Below are positions 25,146 to 32,480 of a stretch of DNA of 64,000 nucleotides, in pieces (within the stretch, counting starts at the first letter, position 1; every line of letters starts with the position of its first letter). The DNA is from Caulobacter sp. 602-1 (lineage in GTDB: Bacteria > Pseudomonadota > Alphaproteobacteria > Caulobacterales > Caulobacteraceae), in contig NZ_RRYI01000001.1 of NCBI RefSeq assembly GCF_003931565.1, positions 868,001 through 932,000 on the forward strand, given 5' to 3'. The position numbers and the translations under genes were made by a program. Below the pieces are notes generated by a model that was not told the DNA's origin, did not search any database, and saw nothing but the letters and a program-made list of their open reading frames with translations.

Positions 25146-26330
25146 CTATTTCGCCTTGTCCATCAGGCCCGCGAAGCGTTCGAACAGATAGAGGCTGTCC
25201 GTCGGGCCGGGCGAGGCTTCCGGGTGGTGCTGGACGCTGAACACCGGCTTGTCGGCCAGCTGGATGCCGGCGTTGGTGCCGTCGAATAGCGAGACGTGGG
25301 TCTCCTGGACCGGTTCGGGCAGGCTCTCGCTGTCCACGGTGAAGCCGTGGTTCATCGAGACGATCTCGACCTTGCCGGTGGTCAGGTCCTTGACCGGGTG
25401 GTTGGCGCCATGGTGGCCCTGTTCCATCTTCACGGTCTTGGCGCCCAGGGCCAGGGCCAGCATCTGGTGGCCCAGGCAGATGCCGAACACCGGCTTGCCG
25501 CTTTCGACCAGCTTCTGGATCTCCGGCACGGCGTACGCGCCGGTCGCGGCCGGGTCGCCGGGGCCGTTGCTGAGCAGCACGCCGTCCGGGTTGCGGGCCA
25601 GGATGTCCTCGGCCGAGGTCGAGGCCGGCACCACCGTGGCGCGGGCGCCGACATGGGCCAGGGCGCGCAGGATGTTGCGCTTCACGCCATAGTCGATGAC
25701 CACGACCTCGTACTTGGGCTTGTCCAGCTTGGCGTAGCCTTCAGGCCAGGACCACAGGCCCTCGTCCCAGGTGAAGGTCTGGGTGGTCGAGGCGTCCTTG
25801 GCCAGATCGAGGCCTTCCAGGCCGGCCCAGGCCTTGGCCTTGGCGACGAGAGCCTCGAGGTCGAACTTGCCGTCCGGCGAATGGGCGATGACGCCGTGCG
25901 GCATGCCGGTCTCGCGGATCTTGCGGGTCAGGGCGCGGGTGTCGACGCCGGCCAGGCCGATGACGCCCCGGGTCTTCATCCAGGCGTCGAAGTCGCTGTT
26001 GGCGCGCCAGTTGGCCTGCTCGGTCGGGACCTCGCGGAACAGGGCGCCGCGGGCGGCCGTCTCGGCCACGCCGGTGATCTGCTCGACGTCCTCGGCGTTC
26101 GTGCCGACATTGCCGATGTGCGGGAAGGTGAAGGCGACGATCTGGGCCATGTAGGACGGGTCGGTCAGGATCTCCTGATAGCCCGTCATGGCGGTGTTGA
26201 AGCACACCTCGCCGACCGCGTCGCCAACCGCGCCGCAGCCCACGCCTTGCAGGATCGTGCCGTCGGCCAGGGCCAGAACGCCGGTGACGCCTGGAAGAAG
26301 AGCGACGCCGGGGAGAAGGTCTTGGGACAT
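25146..26330 (-). CDS. carA: Carbamoyl-phosphate synthase small subunit
   Basis: Glutaminase subunit that hands ammonia to CarB for carbamoyl phosphate, feeding pyrimidine and arginine synthesis in the cytoplasm. It has 394 residues from the ATG at 26330. The N-terminal CPSase domain includes [21 protein letters not shown]; the class I amidotransferase domain includes [25 protein letters not shown], the nucleophilic Cys in [17 protein letters not shown], and the His-x-Glu in [13 protein letters not shown]. The start has GGAG about 11 bases upstream; an in-frame ATG at 26369 lies directly after a T-run and is less likely. The leader can form competing hairpins. No carB gene lies beside it. Confidence 0.96.
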   Translation of the reverse strand: MSQDLLPGVALLPGVTGVLALADGTILQGVGCGAVGDAVGEVCFNTAMTGYQEILTDPSYMAQIVAFTFPHIGNVGTNAEDVEQITGVAETAARGALFREVPTEQANWRANSDFDAWMKTRGVIGLAGVDTRALTRKIRETGMPHGVIAHSPDGKFDLEALVAKAKAWAGLEGLDLAKDASTTQTFTWDEGLWSWPEGYAKLDKPKYEVVVIDYGVKRNILRALAHVGARATVVPASTSAEDILARNPDGVLLSNGPGDPAATGAYAVPEIQKLVESGKPVFGICLGHQMLALALGAKTVKMEQGHHGANHPVKDLTTGKVEIVSMNHGFTVDSESLPEPVQETHVSLFDGTNAGIQLADKPVFSVQHHPEASPGPTDSLYLFERFAGLMDKAK

Positions 26331-26375
26331 TCTGTGGAGCGCTCCTGACGCATTCTGACGGATGTTCATTTTTGC

Positions 26376-26448
26376 AAAAAAGCGGGCCAGGGGTAACCCC
26401 TGCCCGCCGCGCAAACGGCGGGGTGTCTAGGGGCTATGGGGCAGGGGG
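26376..26448 (-). promoter_or_regulatory. Candidate transcription attenuator in the carA leader
   Basis: On the - strand a terminator hairpin (arms 26407-26397 and 26393-26382, one bulge) is followed by TTTTTT (26381-26376), 45 bases before the carA ATG. A perfect 7-base-pair stem (26422-26416 with 26409-26403) uses part of the same arm, and CCCCTGCCC within 26448-26438 can also pair with 26405-26397. Only one of these pairings can form at a time, as in attenuation. Confidence 0.55.
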
Positions 26449-26602
26449 TCAACCCCCGCTGATCACGCGGATTTCGCTTGGCGCCACATTCCCGTGATCG
26501 ACGAACGCGCACCCTCGCGCGACGGGCTCAAAAGCCCTTATGGTACAAGGCTTCCAGGCGCAAAAGACCTGAAGCACCAGACGAACACGGGAGGACGGCC
26601 CC

Positions 26603-26884
26603 ATGCTCGAACTGCGCCCCAATTGCGAGTGCTGCGACGCGGACCTGCCGCCGGCCAGCGCCGCGGCCCGAATCTGCACCTTCGAGCACACCTTCTGCGC
26701 CGACTGCGCGGACGTCCGGTTCGAGGAGATCTGCCCAGACTGCGGCGGCGGTCTGGTGGCCCGGCCGATCCGCCCCGACGCCCAGCTGCACCGGTACCCG
26801 GCCTCGCTGCGGCGGGTGAACAGGGGTCATCGCTACGCGCCGGCCGCGCGCCGCGACCCAGAGCGCCCGGCCGGCTGGAACTAG
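26603..26884 (+). CDS. DUF1272 zinc-ribbon protein
   Basis: A 93-residue cytoplasmic protein with the DUF1272 pattern. Cysteines come in pairs: NCECCDADLPP near the start, ICTFEHTFCADCAD in the middle and EICPDCGGGL after it, the layout of a small treble-clef or ribbon binding two zinc ions. The family usually occupies about 60-70 residues; here a basic tail follows (RRVNRGHRYAPAARRDPERPAG). The ATG follows a GGGAGG ribosome site. It is divergent from carA. The function of the family is unknown. Confidence 0.88.
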   Translation: MLELRPNCECCDADLPPASAAARICTFEHTFCADCADVRFEEICPDCGGGLVARPIRPDAQLHRYPASLRRVNRGHRYAPAARRDPERPAGWN

Positions 26885-27286
26885 GGCCGTTTCCGGTCCA
26901 GCCGGATCGATGAACGGCTCCGGTCTGGCGCCTTCACACCCTTTATGACGATGAACCCACGTCCGCCGCGTCGCGCGGCGCGTCGGCGTCGTCTCGCCCG
27001 CGCGGCCGCCAACGCCTCCTGAACACGCCAGGATCGCGAACGGGTCTCCCTCGGCCGGCGCGTGAGCGTGGCTCTGGCGCCTCACTCCCCGCGAAGCTTG
27101 TGAAAGGGGCATGACAGCGAGGTCAGACCACATTGACTTGAGAGGACTTACCTCGTAACCGTGTCGAGTGTGACCGCTACCACCGCCAAGCGGAGCGTAA
27201 TCGTCGGCCAACCGGGAAGGGGCGGCCGATCAGCCGTACGGCGACAACGAAACAAGTGCTCAGAGCACTGTCATGGGGAGAGAAAC
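26885..27286 (+). other. 402-base leader/promoter region of the large TonB receptor
   Basis: Holds a FadR-type operator and a candidate -35 box near 27120-27138 (listed separately) and a ribosome site GGGGAG just before 27287. The first 200 bases hold a GC-rich palindromic stretch around 26965-26995 and an Arg-rich 25-codon frame at 26945-27022 that I do not accept as a gene. Confidence 0.5.
27118..27138 (+). promoter_or_regulatory. FadR/UxuR-type operator before the TonB receptor
   Basis: GGTCAGACCAC (27121-27131) is identical over 11 bases to the core of the perfect palindrome at 50867-50881 between manD and the alpha-glucuronidase gene. A -35-like TTGACT follows at 27133-27138. TGGT-3-ACCA is the usual site of FCD-type GntR regulators. 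Confidence 0.55.
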
Positions 27287-30200
27287 ATGTCGTCCATTCG
27301 ACACCACGGGTCCGTTCGTCGCCTGGCCTTGATCGGCGCGACCTGCCTGACCACTTTGGCGATTGCCCAGGCCACTTACGCTCAGACGACCGCCCCGGCG
27401 CCGGCCGCGGACACCGCCGTCGACGAGATCGTCGTCACCGGCTATCGCAAGAGCCTGGCCCAATCGACCGTCGCCAAGCGCGAGACCACCGGCTTCGCCG
27501 ACGCCATCTTCGCCGAGGACATCGGCAAGTTCCCCGACTCCAACATCGCCGAGTCGTTCAACCGCATCCCCGGCATCACCATCACCCGCGACATCACGGG
27601 CGAGGGCACCAACGTCGCCATCCGCGGCCTGGGATCGAACTTCACCAACGTGACGCTGAACGGCGCCTCGATCGCCGTGGCCTCGTCGGGCGCGACCGAC
27701 GCGCAGGGCACCGACCGTTCGGTCGACCTTTCGTTCTTCCCGACCGACCTCTTCACCAAGCTGACGGTCAACAAGAGCTATTCGGCCAGCCTGCTGGAAG
27801 GCGGCGCGGCGGGTAATATCGACATGCGCTCGGCGCGTCCGTTCGACCGCCCCGGCCAGCACCTGACGATGAACGTCCAGGGCGTGAAGCCCGACGGCGC
27901 CAAGCTGGGCGGCAAGGGCTCGGTGATCGCCAGCAAGACCTGGGACAATTTCGGCGTCCTGTTCGGGGTTTCGGGCCAACGCCTGCACACCGACACGCGC
28001 GGCTACGAGACCATCGGCTTCACCAATCCGAACCTGTCGGCGGCCCAGTGCGGCGCGACCAGCGGCTGTAACGCCACGGGCGGCGGAAACTGGACGATCC
28101 CGGCCACGGTGCCGGTCGGCGCGGGCGCGGGCCTGGTGGCCGGCACGGTCATCGACCGCGATTTCCTGCTGTCCAAGAACCCCGGCGCGACCATCCAGCA
28201 GATCGACAACGGCCTGCTGCCGCGCCTGGGCCGTCCGTCGGCCGAGTATGGCCGCCGCGACCGCCTCAACCTGGTCGGCAGCCTGGAATGGCGCCCGAAC
28301 GACAACGTCAATTTCTATATCGACGGGATGTACGGCTACAAGAAGAACGACCTTCTGCGCGAGGACATCGCCTGGATCGTCCGCAACGGCGCGATCATCC
28401 CGACCAACACCAAGTACGACAAGACCGACTGCTCGGCCGGCTGCACGGTGACGCAGGGCACCTACGCCAACTCGCAGTTCTTCCTGGAATTCCGTCCCTA
28501 TCTCGAGAAGACCGAGCTGTGGGGGATCAATCCGGGCGGCGAATGGCGCATCAACGACAAGCTGAAGGTCGAGGCCCAGGCCAACTACACCAAGAGCAAC
28601 TTCCATCGCGAAAGCCCGACCTTCGGTCCGGTGACCGCCCTGGGCGTCGGCACGACGGTGGACTACACCTACAACCCGAACGGCCCGCCGACGATCAAGA
28701 GCAGCGTCGACCTGAACAACCCGGCCAACTACGTCTGGACCGGCGGTCGCCTGAACATGCAGGACGAGAAGCGCTGGTACGAGACCAAGGGCGCCCGCGC
28801 GGCCATTACCTGGGGCGACGAGAAGCTGAACCTGAAGTTCGGCGGCAACTATGACGACGTCTCGCGCACCATCCGCGGCTACGACAACACCACGCCGTGG
28901 CAGAACGCGACCTGCGGCAACAACCCCAGCATCAACCTGACCTCGCCGAACGGCACCCCGCCGTGCCAGGGCCTGAACCAGCCGGGCGCCGCTCCCGCCG
29001 GCTATCCGACCTATCCGGGCTACGGCACGGGCGCCACGGCCGGCCAGACCGGCACGCTGACCTACGGCGGCTCGCTGATCCCGACCGCCAACCTGGCCAG
29101 CTACCTGAAGCCCGGCCCGGCCGGCTTCGTCACGGTCGACTGGGACAAGGTCAAGCAGGCCACCGGCTACGACAAGCTGCATGACGCCTCGCCGGAGACC
29201 GGCGGCTCCAACACCGGCGCCAGCGGCGGCTATATCAACGAGAAGAACAGCGCGGCCTATACCGAGCTGAACGGCGTCACCCAGGTGATGGACAGCGACC
29301 TGCGCTTCAATGTCGGCGTCCGCTACGTCCACACCAAACAGACGATCGGCGGCCGCGTCTCGCTGGCGGATCCGCGCAACACCCTGCCGGGCGGCGCTCA
29401 GCTGCCGGACGGCGCGCGTTATCCGAACATCACCAACTTCGTCTACACCGAGAACACCTATTCGAAGTGGCTGCCGGCCGCCAACATCGCCTATGACGTC
29501 GGCGAGCACGCCGTGGCCCGCGTGGCGGTGTCGGAGACGATGACCCGTCCGGACCCCGCCGCCCAACTTCCGGGCGTCAGCTTCGGCGCGCCGTCGGCCG
29601 ACCAGGCCACGATCGGCAACTCGGCCCTGAAGCCGTACTTCTCGAAGAACATCGACCTGGGCTTCGAGTTCTACACCGGCCAGGAAGGCGTCATCGCGGT
29701 CAACGCATTCCGCAAGTCGCTGACCGGCTTCACGACCAACAACGTCGTGACCCAGCCGTTCTCGGCCCTGGCCCAGTACGGCATCACCTATGACACCCTG
29801 AACGACACCCAGAAGACGGCCATCAACTCGCGTGGCGGCCCGACCCAGGCTCAGGTGCAGATCCAGTCGCAGATCAACGTGCCCAACAAGCTCACGATCA
29901 ACGGCCTGGAATTCCAGTGGGTGCAGCCGCTCGACTTCCTGACCAGCCGCTTCGGCGTCGAGGGTCTGGGCGTCAACGCCAACGCCACCATCGTCGACCA
30001 GACCAGCAACGGTCCGGCCATCGCCTACGGCGTTGCCAAGTACACCTACAACCTGACGGGCTATTACGAGCACAACGGCGTCAGCCTGCGTCTCAGCCAC
30101 GTCTACCGGAAGGGCTCGCAGTCCAGCGGCGCCAACCAGAACGGCGTCACCGCCGCCGCCCTGTTCGCGGACGACTACAAGCAGACCGACTTCTCCTCGA

Positions 30201-30370
30201 GCTACGATCTGGAGAAGATCCTCGGCATGAAGAACGCCCCGCAGCTGACCTTCAACGTGACCAACCTGACCAACGAAAAGCTGCGCTCGCACTTCCAGTA
30301 CGACAACGCGACCTTCACCTACTACAAGCCCGGCCGCCAATACGTGGTCGGTCTGCGGATGAGCTTCTAG
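27287..30370 (+). CDS. TonB-dependent receptor, TonB-Xanth-Caul family
   Basis: Outer-membrane active transporter of 1027 residues. Signal peptide residues 1-33, ending in ATYAQ. A TonB box-like EIVVTGYRKSL follows at about 48, then the plug domain with ADAIFAEDIGKFPDSNIAESFNRIPGITI, which is the signature of the Xanthomonas/Caulobacter TonB receptor group, and the barrel ending in KPGRQYVVGLRMSF with the terminal Phe needed for outer-membrane assembly. Members of this group often import oligosaccharides. The upstream operator shared with the manD/alpha-glucuronidase promoter suggests glucuronate-containing oligosaccharides as substrate. The ATG at 27287 follows GGGGAGAG. A terminator follows the gene. 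Confidence 0.95.
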   Translation: MSSIRHHGSVRRLALIGATCLTTLAIAQATYAQTTAPAPAADTAVDEIVVTGYRKSLAQSTVAKRETTGFADAIFAEDIGKFPDSNIAESFNRIPGITITRDITGEGTNVAIRGLGSNFTNVTLNGASIAVASSGATDAQGTDRSVDLSFFPTDLFTKLTVNKSYSASLLEGGAAGNIDMRSARPFDRPGQHLTMNVQGVKPDGAKLGGKGSVIASKTWDNFGVLFGVSGQRLHTDTRGYETIGFTNPNLSAAQCGATSGCNATGGGNWTIPATVPVGAGAGLVAGTVIDRDFLLSKNPGATIQQIDNGLLPRLGRPSAEYGRRDRLNLVGSLEWRPNDNVNFYIDGMYGYKKNDLLREDIAWIVRNGAIIPTNTKYDKTDCSAGCTVTQGTYANSQFFLEFRPYLEKTELWGINPGGEWRINDKLKVEAQANYTKSNFHRESPTFGPVTALGVGTTVDYTYNPNGPPTIKSSVDLNNPANYVWTGGRLNMQDEKRWYETKGARAAITWGDEKLNLKFGGNYDDVSRTIRGYDNTTPWQNATCGNNPSINLTSPNGTPPCQGLNQPGAAPAGYPTYPGYGTGATAGQTGTLTYGGSLIPTANLASYLKPGPAGFVTVDWDKVKQATGYDKLHDASPETGGSNTGASGGYINEKNSAAYTELNGVTQVMDSDLRFNVGVRYVHTKQTIGGRVSLADPRNTLPGGAQLPDGARYPNITNFVYTENTYSKWLPAANIAYDVGEHAVARVAVSETMTRPDPAAQLPGVSFGAPSADQATIGNSALKPYFSKNIDLGFEFYTGQEGVIAVNAFRKSLTGFTTNNVVTQPFSALAQYGITYDTLNDTQKTAINSRGGPTQAQVQIQSQINVPNKLTINGLEFQWVQPLDFLTSRFGVEGLGVNANATIVDQTSNGPAIAYGVAKYTYNLTGYYEHNGVSLRLSHVYRKGSQSSGANQNGVTAAALFADDYKQTDFSSSYDLEKILGMKNAPQLTFNVTNLTNEKLRSHFQYDNATFTYYKPGRQYVVGLRMSF

Positions 30371-30485
30371 GGCTCCTCCGGCGCGGTCCCGTCCGCCGGT
30401 CCGAAATCCTCGGACCGGCGGCCGATCGCGCTCCATCCACCTTTCAAGCGCGGGTGATCGACCTCCTCCCGCCCGCGCGGCCTCA

Positions 30486-30520
30486 CGGCGCGTCCCGTTC
30501 CCGGGCGCGCCGATTTTTTT
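30486..30520 (+). terminator. Rho-independent terminator of the TonB receptor gene
   Basis: CGGCGCG (30486-30492) pairs with CGCGCCG (30506-30512), with an inner CCCG/CGGG extension, and is followed by A and seven T residues (30514-30520). Confidence 0.85.
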
Positions 30521-30639
30521 GGGGAAAGCGCCGGTCTGGACGGCGGCGCCGGACAACTTGTCGCGGCGCGGGAGCCGTCCAAGATTCAGGATCATTAACG
30601 GTTCAGGGTGCAAGCTCCACCGTGCAAGGAGCCCCCGCC

Positions 30640-30771
30640 ATGACCCCCGCCGCCGCCCTGTTCAAGCCGCCCAGCCGCTCGGTCTTCAGCCTGACCGAGA
30701 CCGTGCTGAACATGGCGCTCGTGGCGGCGATCCCGATCAGCGCGGTGGTCTTCGTGGTGCTGAGCTTCTAG
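30640..30771 (+). CDS. Small single-pass membrane protein, 43 aa
   Basis: A 43-residue protein: a polar start (MTPAAALFKPPSRSVFSLTE) and one strong hydrophobic helix (LNMALVAAIPISAVVFVVLS) ending at the C-terminus. AAGGAG lies 9 bases before the ATG at 30640, which supports translation. It sits alone between the TonB receptor terminator and a palindromic repeat that begins inside its stop codon. The family is unrecognised; tail-anchored small proteins of this size often modulate larger membrane complexes, but no partner is suggested here. Confidence 0.55.
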   Translation: MTPAAALFKPPSRSVFSLTETVLNMALVAAIPISAVVFVVLSF

Positions 30772-30826
30772 AGCATTTTCCGACGAAGTGGATACCGGTT
30801 CGTCGTCAGAAAATGCGTTAAAACAA
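30770..30826. repeat. Alphaproteobacterial palindromic repeat (GCATTTTC...GAAAATGC)
   Basis: About 57 bases: GCATTTTC-CGACGAA, a short centre GTGGATACCGG, then TTCGTCG-tca-GAAAATGC and an AT-rich GTTAAAACAA tail. Very similar palindromes are scattered through Rhizobiales and Caulobacterales genomes as RIME-like intergenic elements. Confidence 0.75.
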
Positions 30827-30860
30827 TAGCCTAGAGCAAACCGCGCGCGCCGGGGCGCCT

Positions 30861-31115
30861 TCAGGGCTCGCCTCGACCCCGCAGCCGCGACCAATGCTGG
30901 GTCGCGCCCTCGCCGAATTGGTCCAGCGCCTCGTCCAGGTGGACCAGGATCCGCGCGGCGCCGAAGACCAGCAGCCACACGATGGCGAAGAACCGCAAGA
31001 GATCGGCCTGATGCGGGGCGTGGGCGGCCCAGGCCAGAAGGCCCGAGAAGCCGCCGAGGCCGGCGACCAGCAGGATCATCAACAGGCGGCGGTGAGCGGG
31101 GGAGGGCATGTACAT
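30861..31115 (-). CDS. Small two-helix membrane protein, 84 aa
   Basis: Two hydrophobic segments (LLMILLVAGLGGFSGLLAWA at about 11-30, and LLRFFAIVWLLVFGAARILV at about 39-58) are followed by a short charged tail (HLDEALDQFGEGATQHWSRLRG). It is flanked on both sides by palindromic repeats and stands alone. The start could be ATG 31115 or 31109; no clear ribosome site precedes either. Unrecognised; coding status is moderately supported by the coherent membrane-protein composition. Confidence 0.6.
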   Translation of the reverse strand: MYMPSPAHRRLLMILLVAGLGGFSGLLAWAAHAPHQADLLRFFAIVWLLVFGAARILVHLDEALDQFGEGATQHWSRLRGRGEP

Positions 31116-31130
31116 GGCGGTCTGTCCACT

Positions 31131-31180
31131 AGAGCCTGCCCGCTTCTGATGGAAACATCAGAAGCGGGTAAACAGGCTCT
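31131..31180. repeat. Palindromic repeat (AGAGCCTG...CAGGCTCT)
   Basis: Outer arms AGAGCCTG and CAGGCTCT enclose inner arms CCCGCTTCTGATG and CATCAGAAGCGGG around a GAAA tetraloop. A cruciform-capable mobile-like intergenic element upstream of the small membrane protein gene. Confidence 0.75.
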
Positions 31181-31193
31181 ATTTCAAACACTT

Positions 31194-31242
31194 AGAGCGT
31201 GGCTGGCGCCGAAGCCGCGCACACTTTCGGCTGCCACGCTCT
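31194..31242. repeat. Palindromic repeat (AGAGCGTGGC...GCCACGCTCT)
   Basis: Outer arms AGAGCGTGGC and its imperfect complement TGCCACGCTCT enclose inner complementary parts CCGAA(A/G) and CTTTCGG. It lies 13 bases from the preceding repeat and shares the AGAGC/GCTCT ends, suggesting the same family. Confidence 0.7.
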
Positions 31243-31320
31243 AACGCGCCTTTAGTACCCCCGCCCCGCATAAGCGCTCCAGATGGAAGGGAGCCTTCCC
31301 GCGTAAGGGCCGTATAAAAC

Positions 31321-32409
31321 TCAGCCGATCGGCGGCAGCCCGTCCATGATCGCGGTCAGGGCCAGCACCGTCTGGGCCTCCATGGCGCTGTGGCCGGCGT
31401 TGGTCTTGACGTAGCTGGCCGGGGCGGCGCCCACCCTCGCCATCGCCGCCACCAGCCGCGAGGCCTGGGTCAGCGGGCAGACCTGATCGAAGCGGCCGTG
31501 GACGATATGGGTCGGGATGGCGGCGATCCTGTCGACATGGCCGACGATGTAGTCCGGCTCCAGGAACAGGCCGTTGGCGAAGAAATGGGCCTCGATCTGG
31601 GCGAAGCACAGAGCGAAGTCGGCCTCGCCGAACTTGCCCGGGTCGCTGTCCTGCGGGACCATGTTCGAGATCGTCCCTTCCCAGACCGACCAGGCCACGG
31701 CGGCGCGCAGCTGGCGGGCGCGGTCGGCGTCATTCGCCGGGATCATGTCGAAAATAGCCTTGTAGGCGGCCATCATGTCGCCGCGCTGGTCCGCCGGGAT
31801 CTCCTCGACGAAGGCCTTCCACTCGTCGGGATAGGCGACATAGCTGCCCGGTTCGGTCAGGGCGTAGGGCGCGTCGGCGAAGGTCGCGGCGTTGCCCTGG
31901 TACATGTAGAGCAGGTCCTCGGTCGCCCCCAGGAAGATGCCGCGCAGGATCAGCGAGGCGACCTTGTCCGGATGGCGGATGCCGTAGACCAGGGCCAGGG
32001 TGCTGCCCCAGCTGCCGCCGAACACGTGCATCTTGCCGGTGATGCCGAGAGCGTCGCGGAGCTTGTTGATGTCGTCCACCAGATGGTCGGTGTCGTTGCG
32101 GGTCAGGGCCACCTGGGGGCCGTGGGTCGCGACGGTCGGCTCGCTCTTGCCGCAGCCGCGCTGGTCGAACAGGATCACGCGGTAGCGCCGGGGATCGAAG
32201 AACCGCGACATCACCGGCGCGCACGCCCCGCCCGGACCGCCGTGCAGGTACATGACCGGCTCGCCGTCCGGATTGCCGTATTCTTCCCAATAGAGCTTGT
32301 GGTCCGGTCCCTGGTCGACCTGAAGCAGGCCCGCGCGGTTGGCCGGCGCCAGCGGATACTTCCACTCGGTGGTGACGGTGCTGACGGCCTGCAGCTTCGA
32401 GAAATCCAT
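31321..32409 (-). CDS. pip: Proline iminopeptidase
   Basis: Alpha/beta-hydrolase that releases N-terminal proline from peptides; cytoplasmic, no signal peptide. It has 362 residues from ATG at 32409 (a GTG at 32418 is also possible). Diagnostic parts are YWEEYGNPDGEPVMYLHGGPGGACAP (oxyanion region), FDQRGCGKSEP, NDTDHLVDDINKLRDALGI, the nucleophile elbow GGSWGSTLAL with Ser, the Asp region HIVHGRFDQVCPL, and the His in NAGHSAME. All of these match peptidase family S33. It lies next to a TonB receptor on the same strand, with a 71-base gap; a link to peptide use is possible but unproven. Confidence 0.95.
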   Translation of the reverse strand: MDFSKLQAVSTVTTEWKYPLAPANRAGLLQVDQGPDHKLYWEEYGNPDGEPVMYLHGGPGGACAPVMSRFFDPRRYRVILFDQRGCGKSEPTVATHGPQVALTRNDTDHLVDDINKLRDALGITGKMHVFGGSWGSTLALVYGIRHPDKVASLILRGIFLGATEDLLYMYQGNAATFADAPYALTEPGSYVAYPDEWKAFVEEIPADQRGDMMAAYKAIFDMIPANDADRARQLRAAVAWSVWEGTISNMVPQDSDPGKFGEADFALCFAQIEAHFFANGLFLEPDYIVGHVDRIAAIPTHIVHGRFDQVCPLTQASRLVAAMARVGAAPASYVKTNAGHSAMEAQTVLALTAIMDGLPPIG

Positions 32410-32480
32410 GGGACTCACCTTCGGGGTCGACAGCCCTGGCCTACCGCGCCGGAAAGCGCAGCGCCATCGTCAATGCGCCG

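Noticed and set aside
26945..27022. 25-codon Arg-rich open frame in the TonB receptor leader, possible leader peptide
   Set aside because: No ribosome site; the Arg/Ala/Pro content is what a GC-rich palindromic stretch would give by chance.
27260..30613. A frame of more than 1100 codons antisense to the TonB receptor
   Set aside because: No domain, no ribosome site, composition dominated by Gly/Ala/Val/Arg; shadow of the receptor gene.
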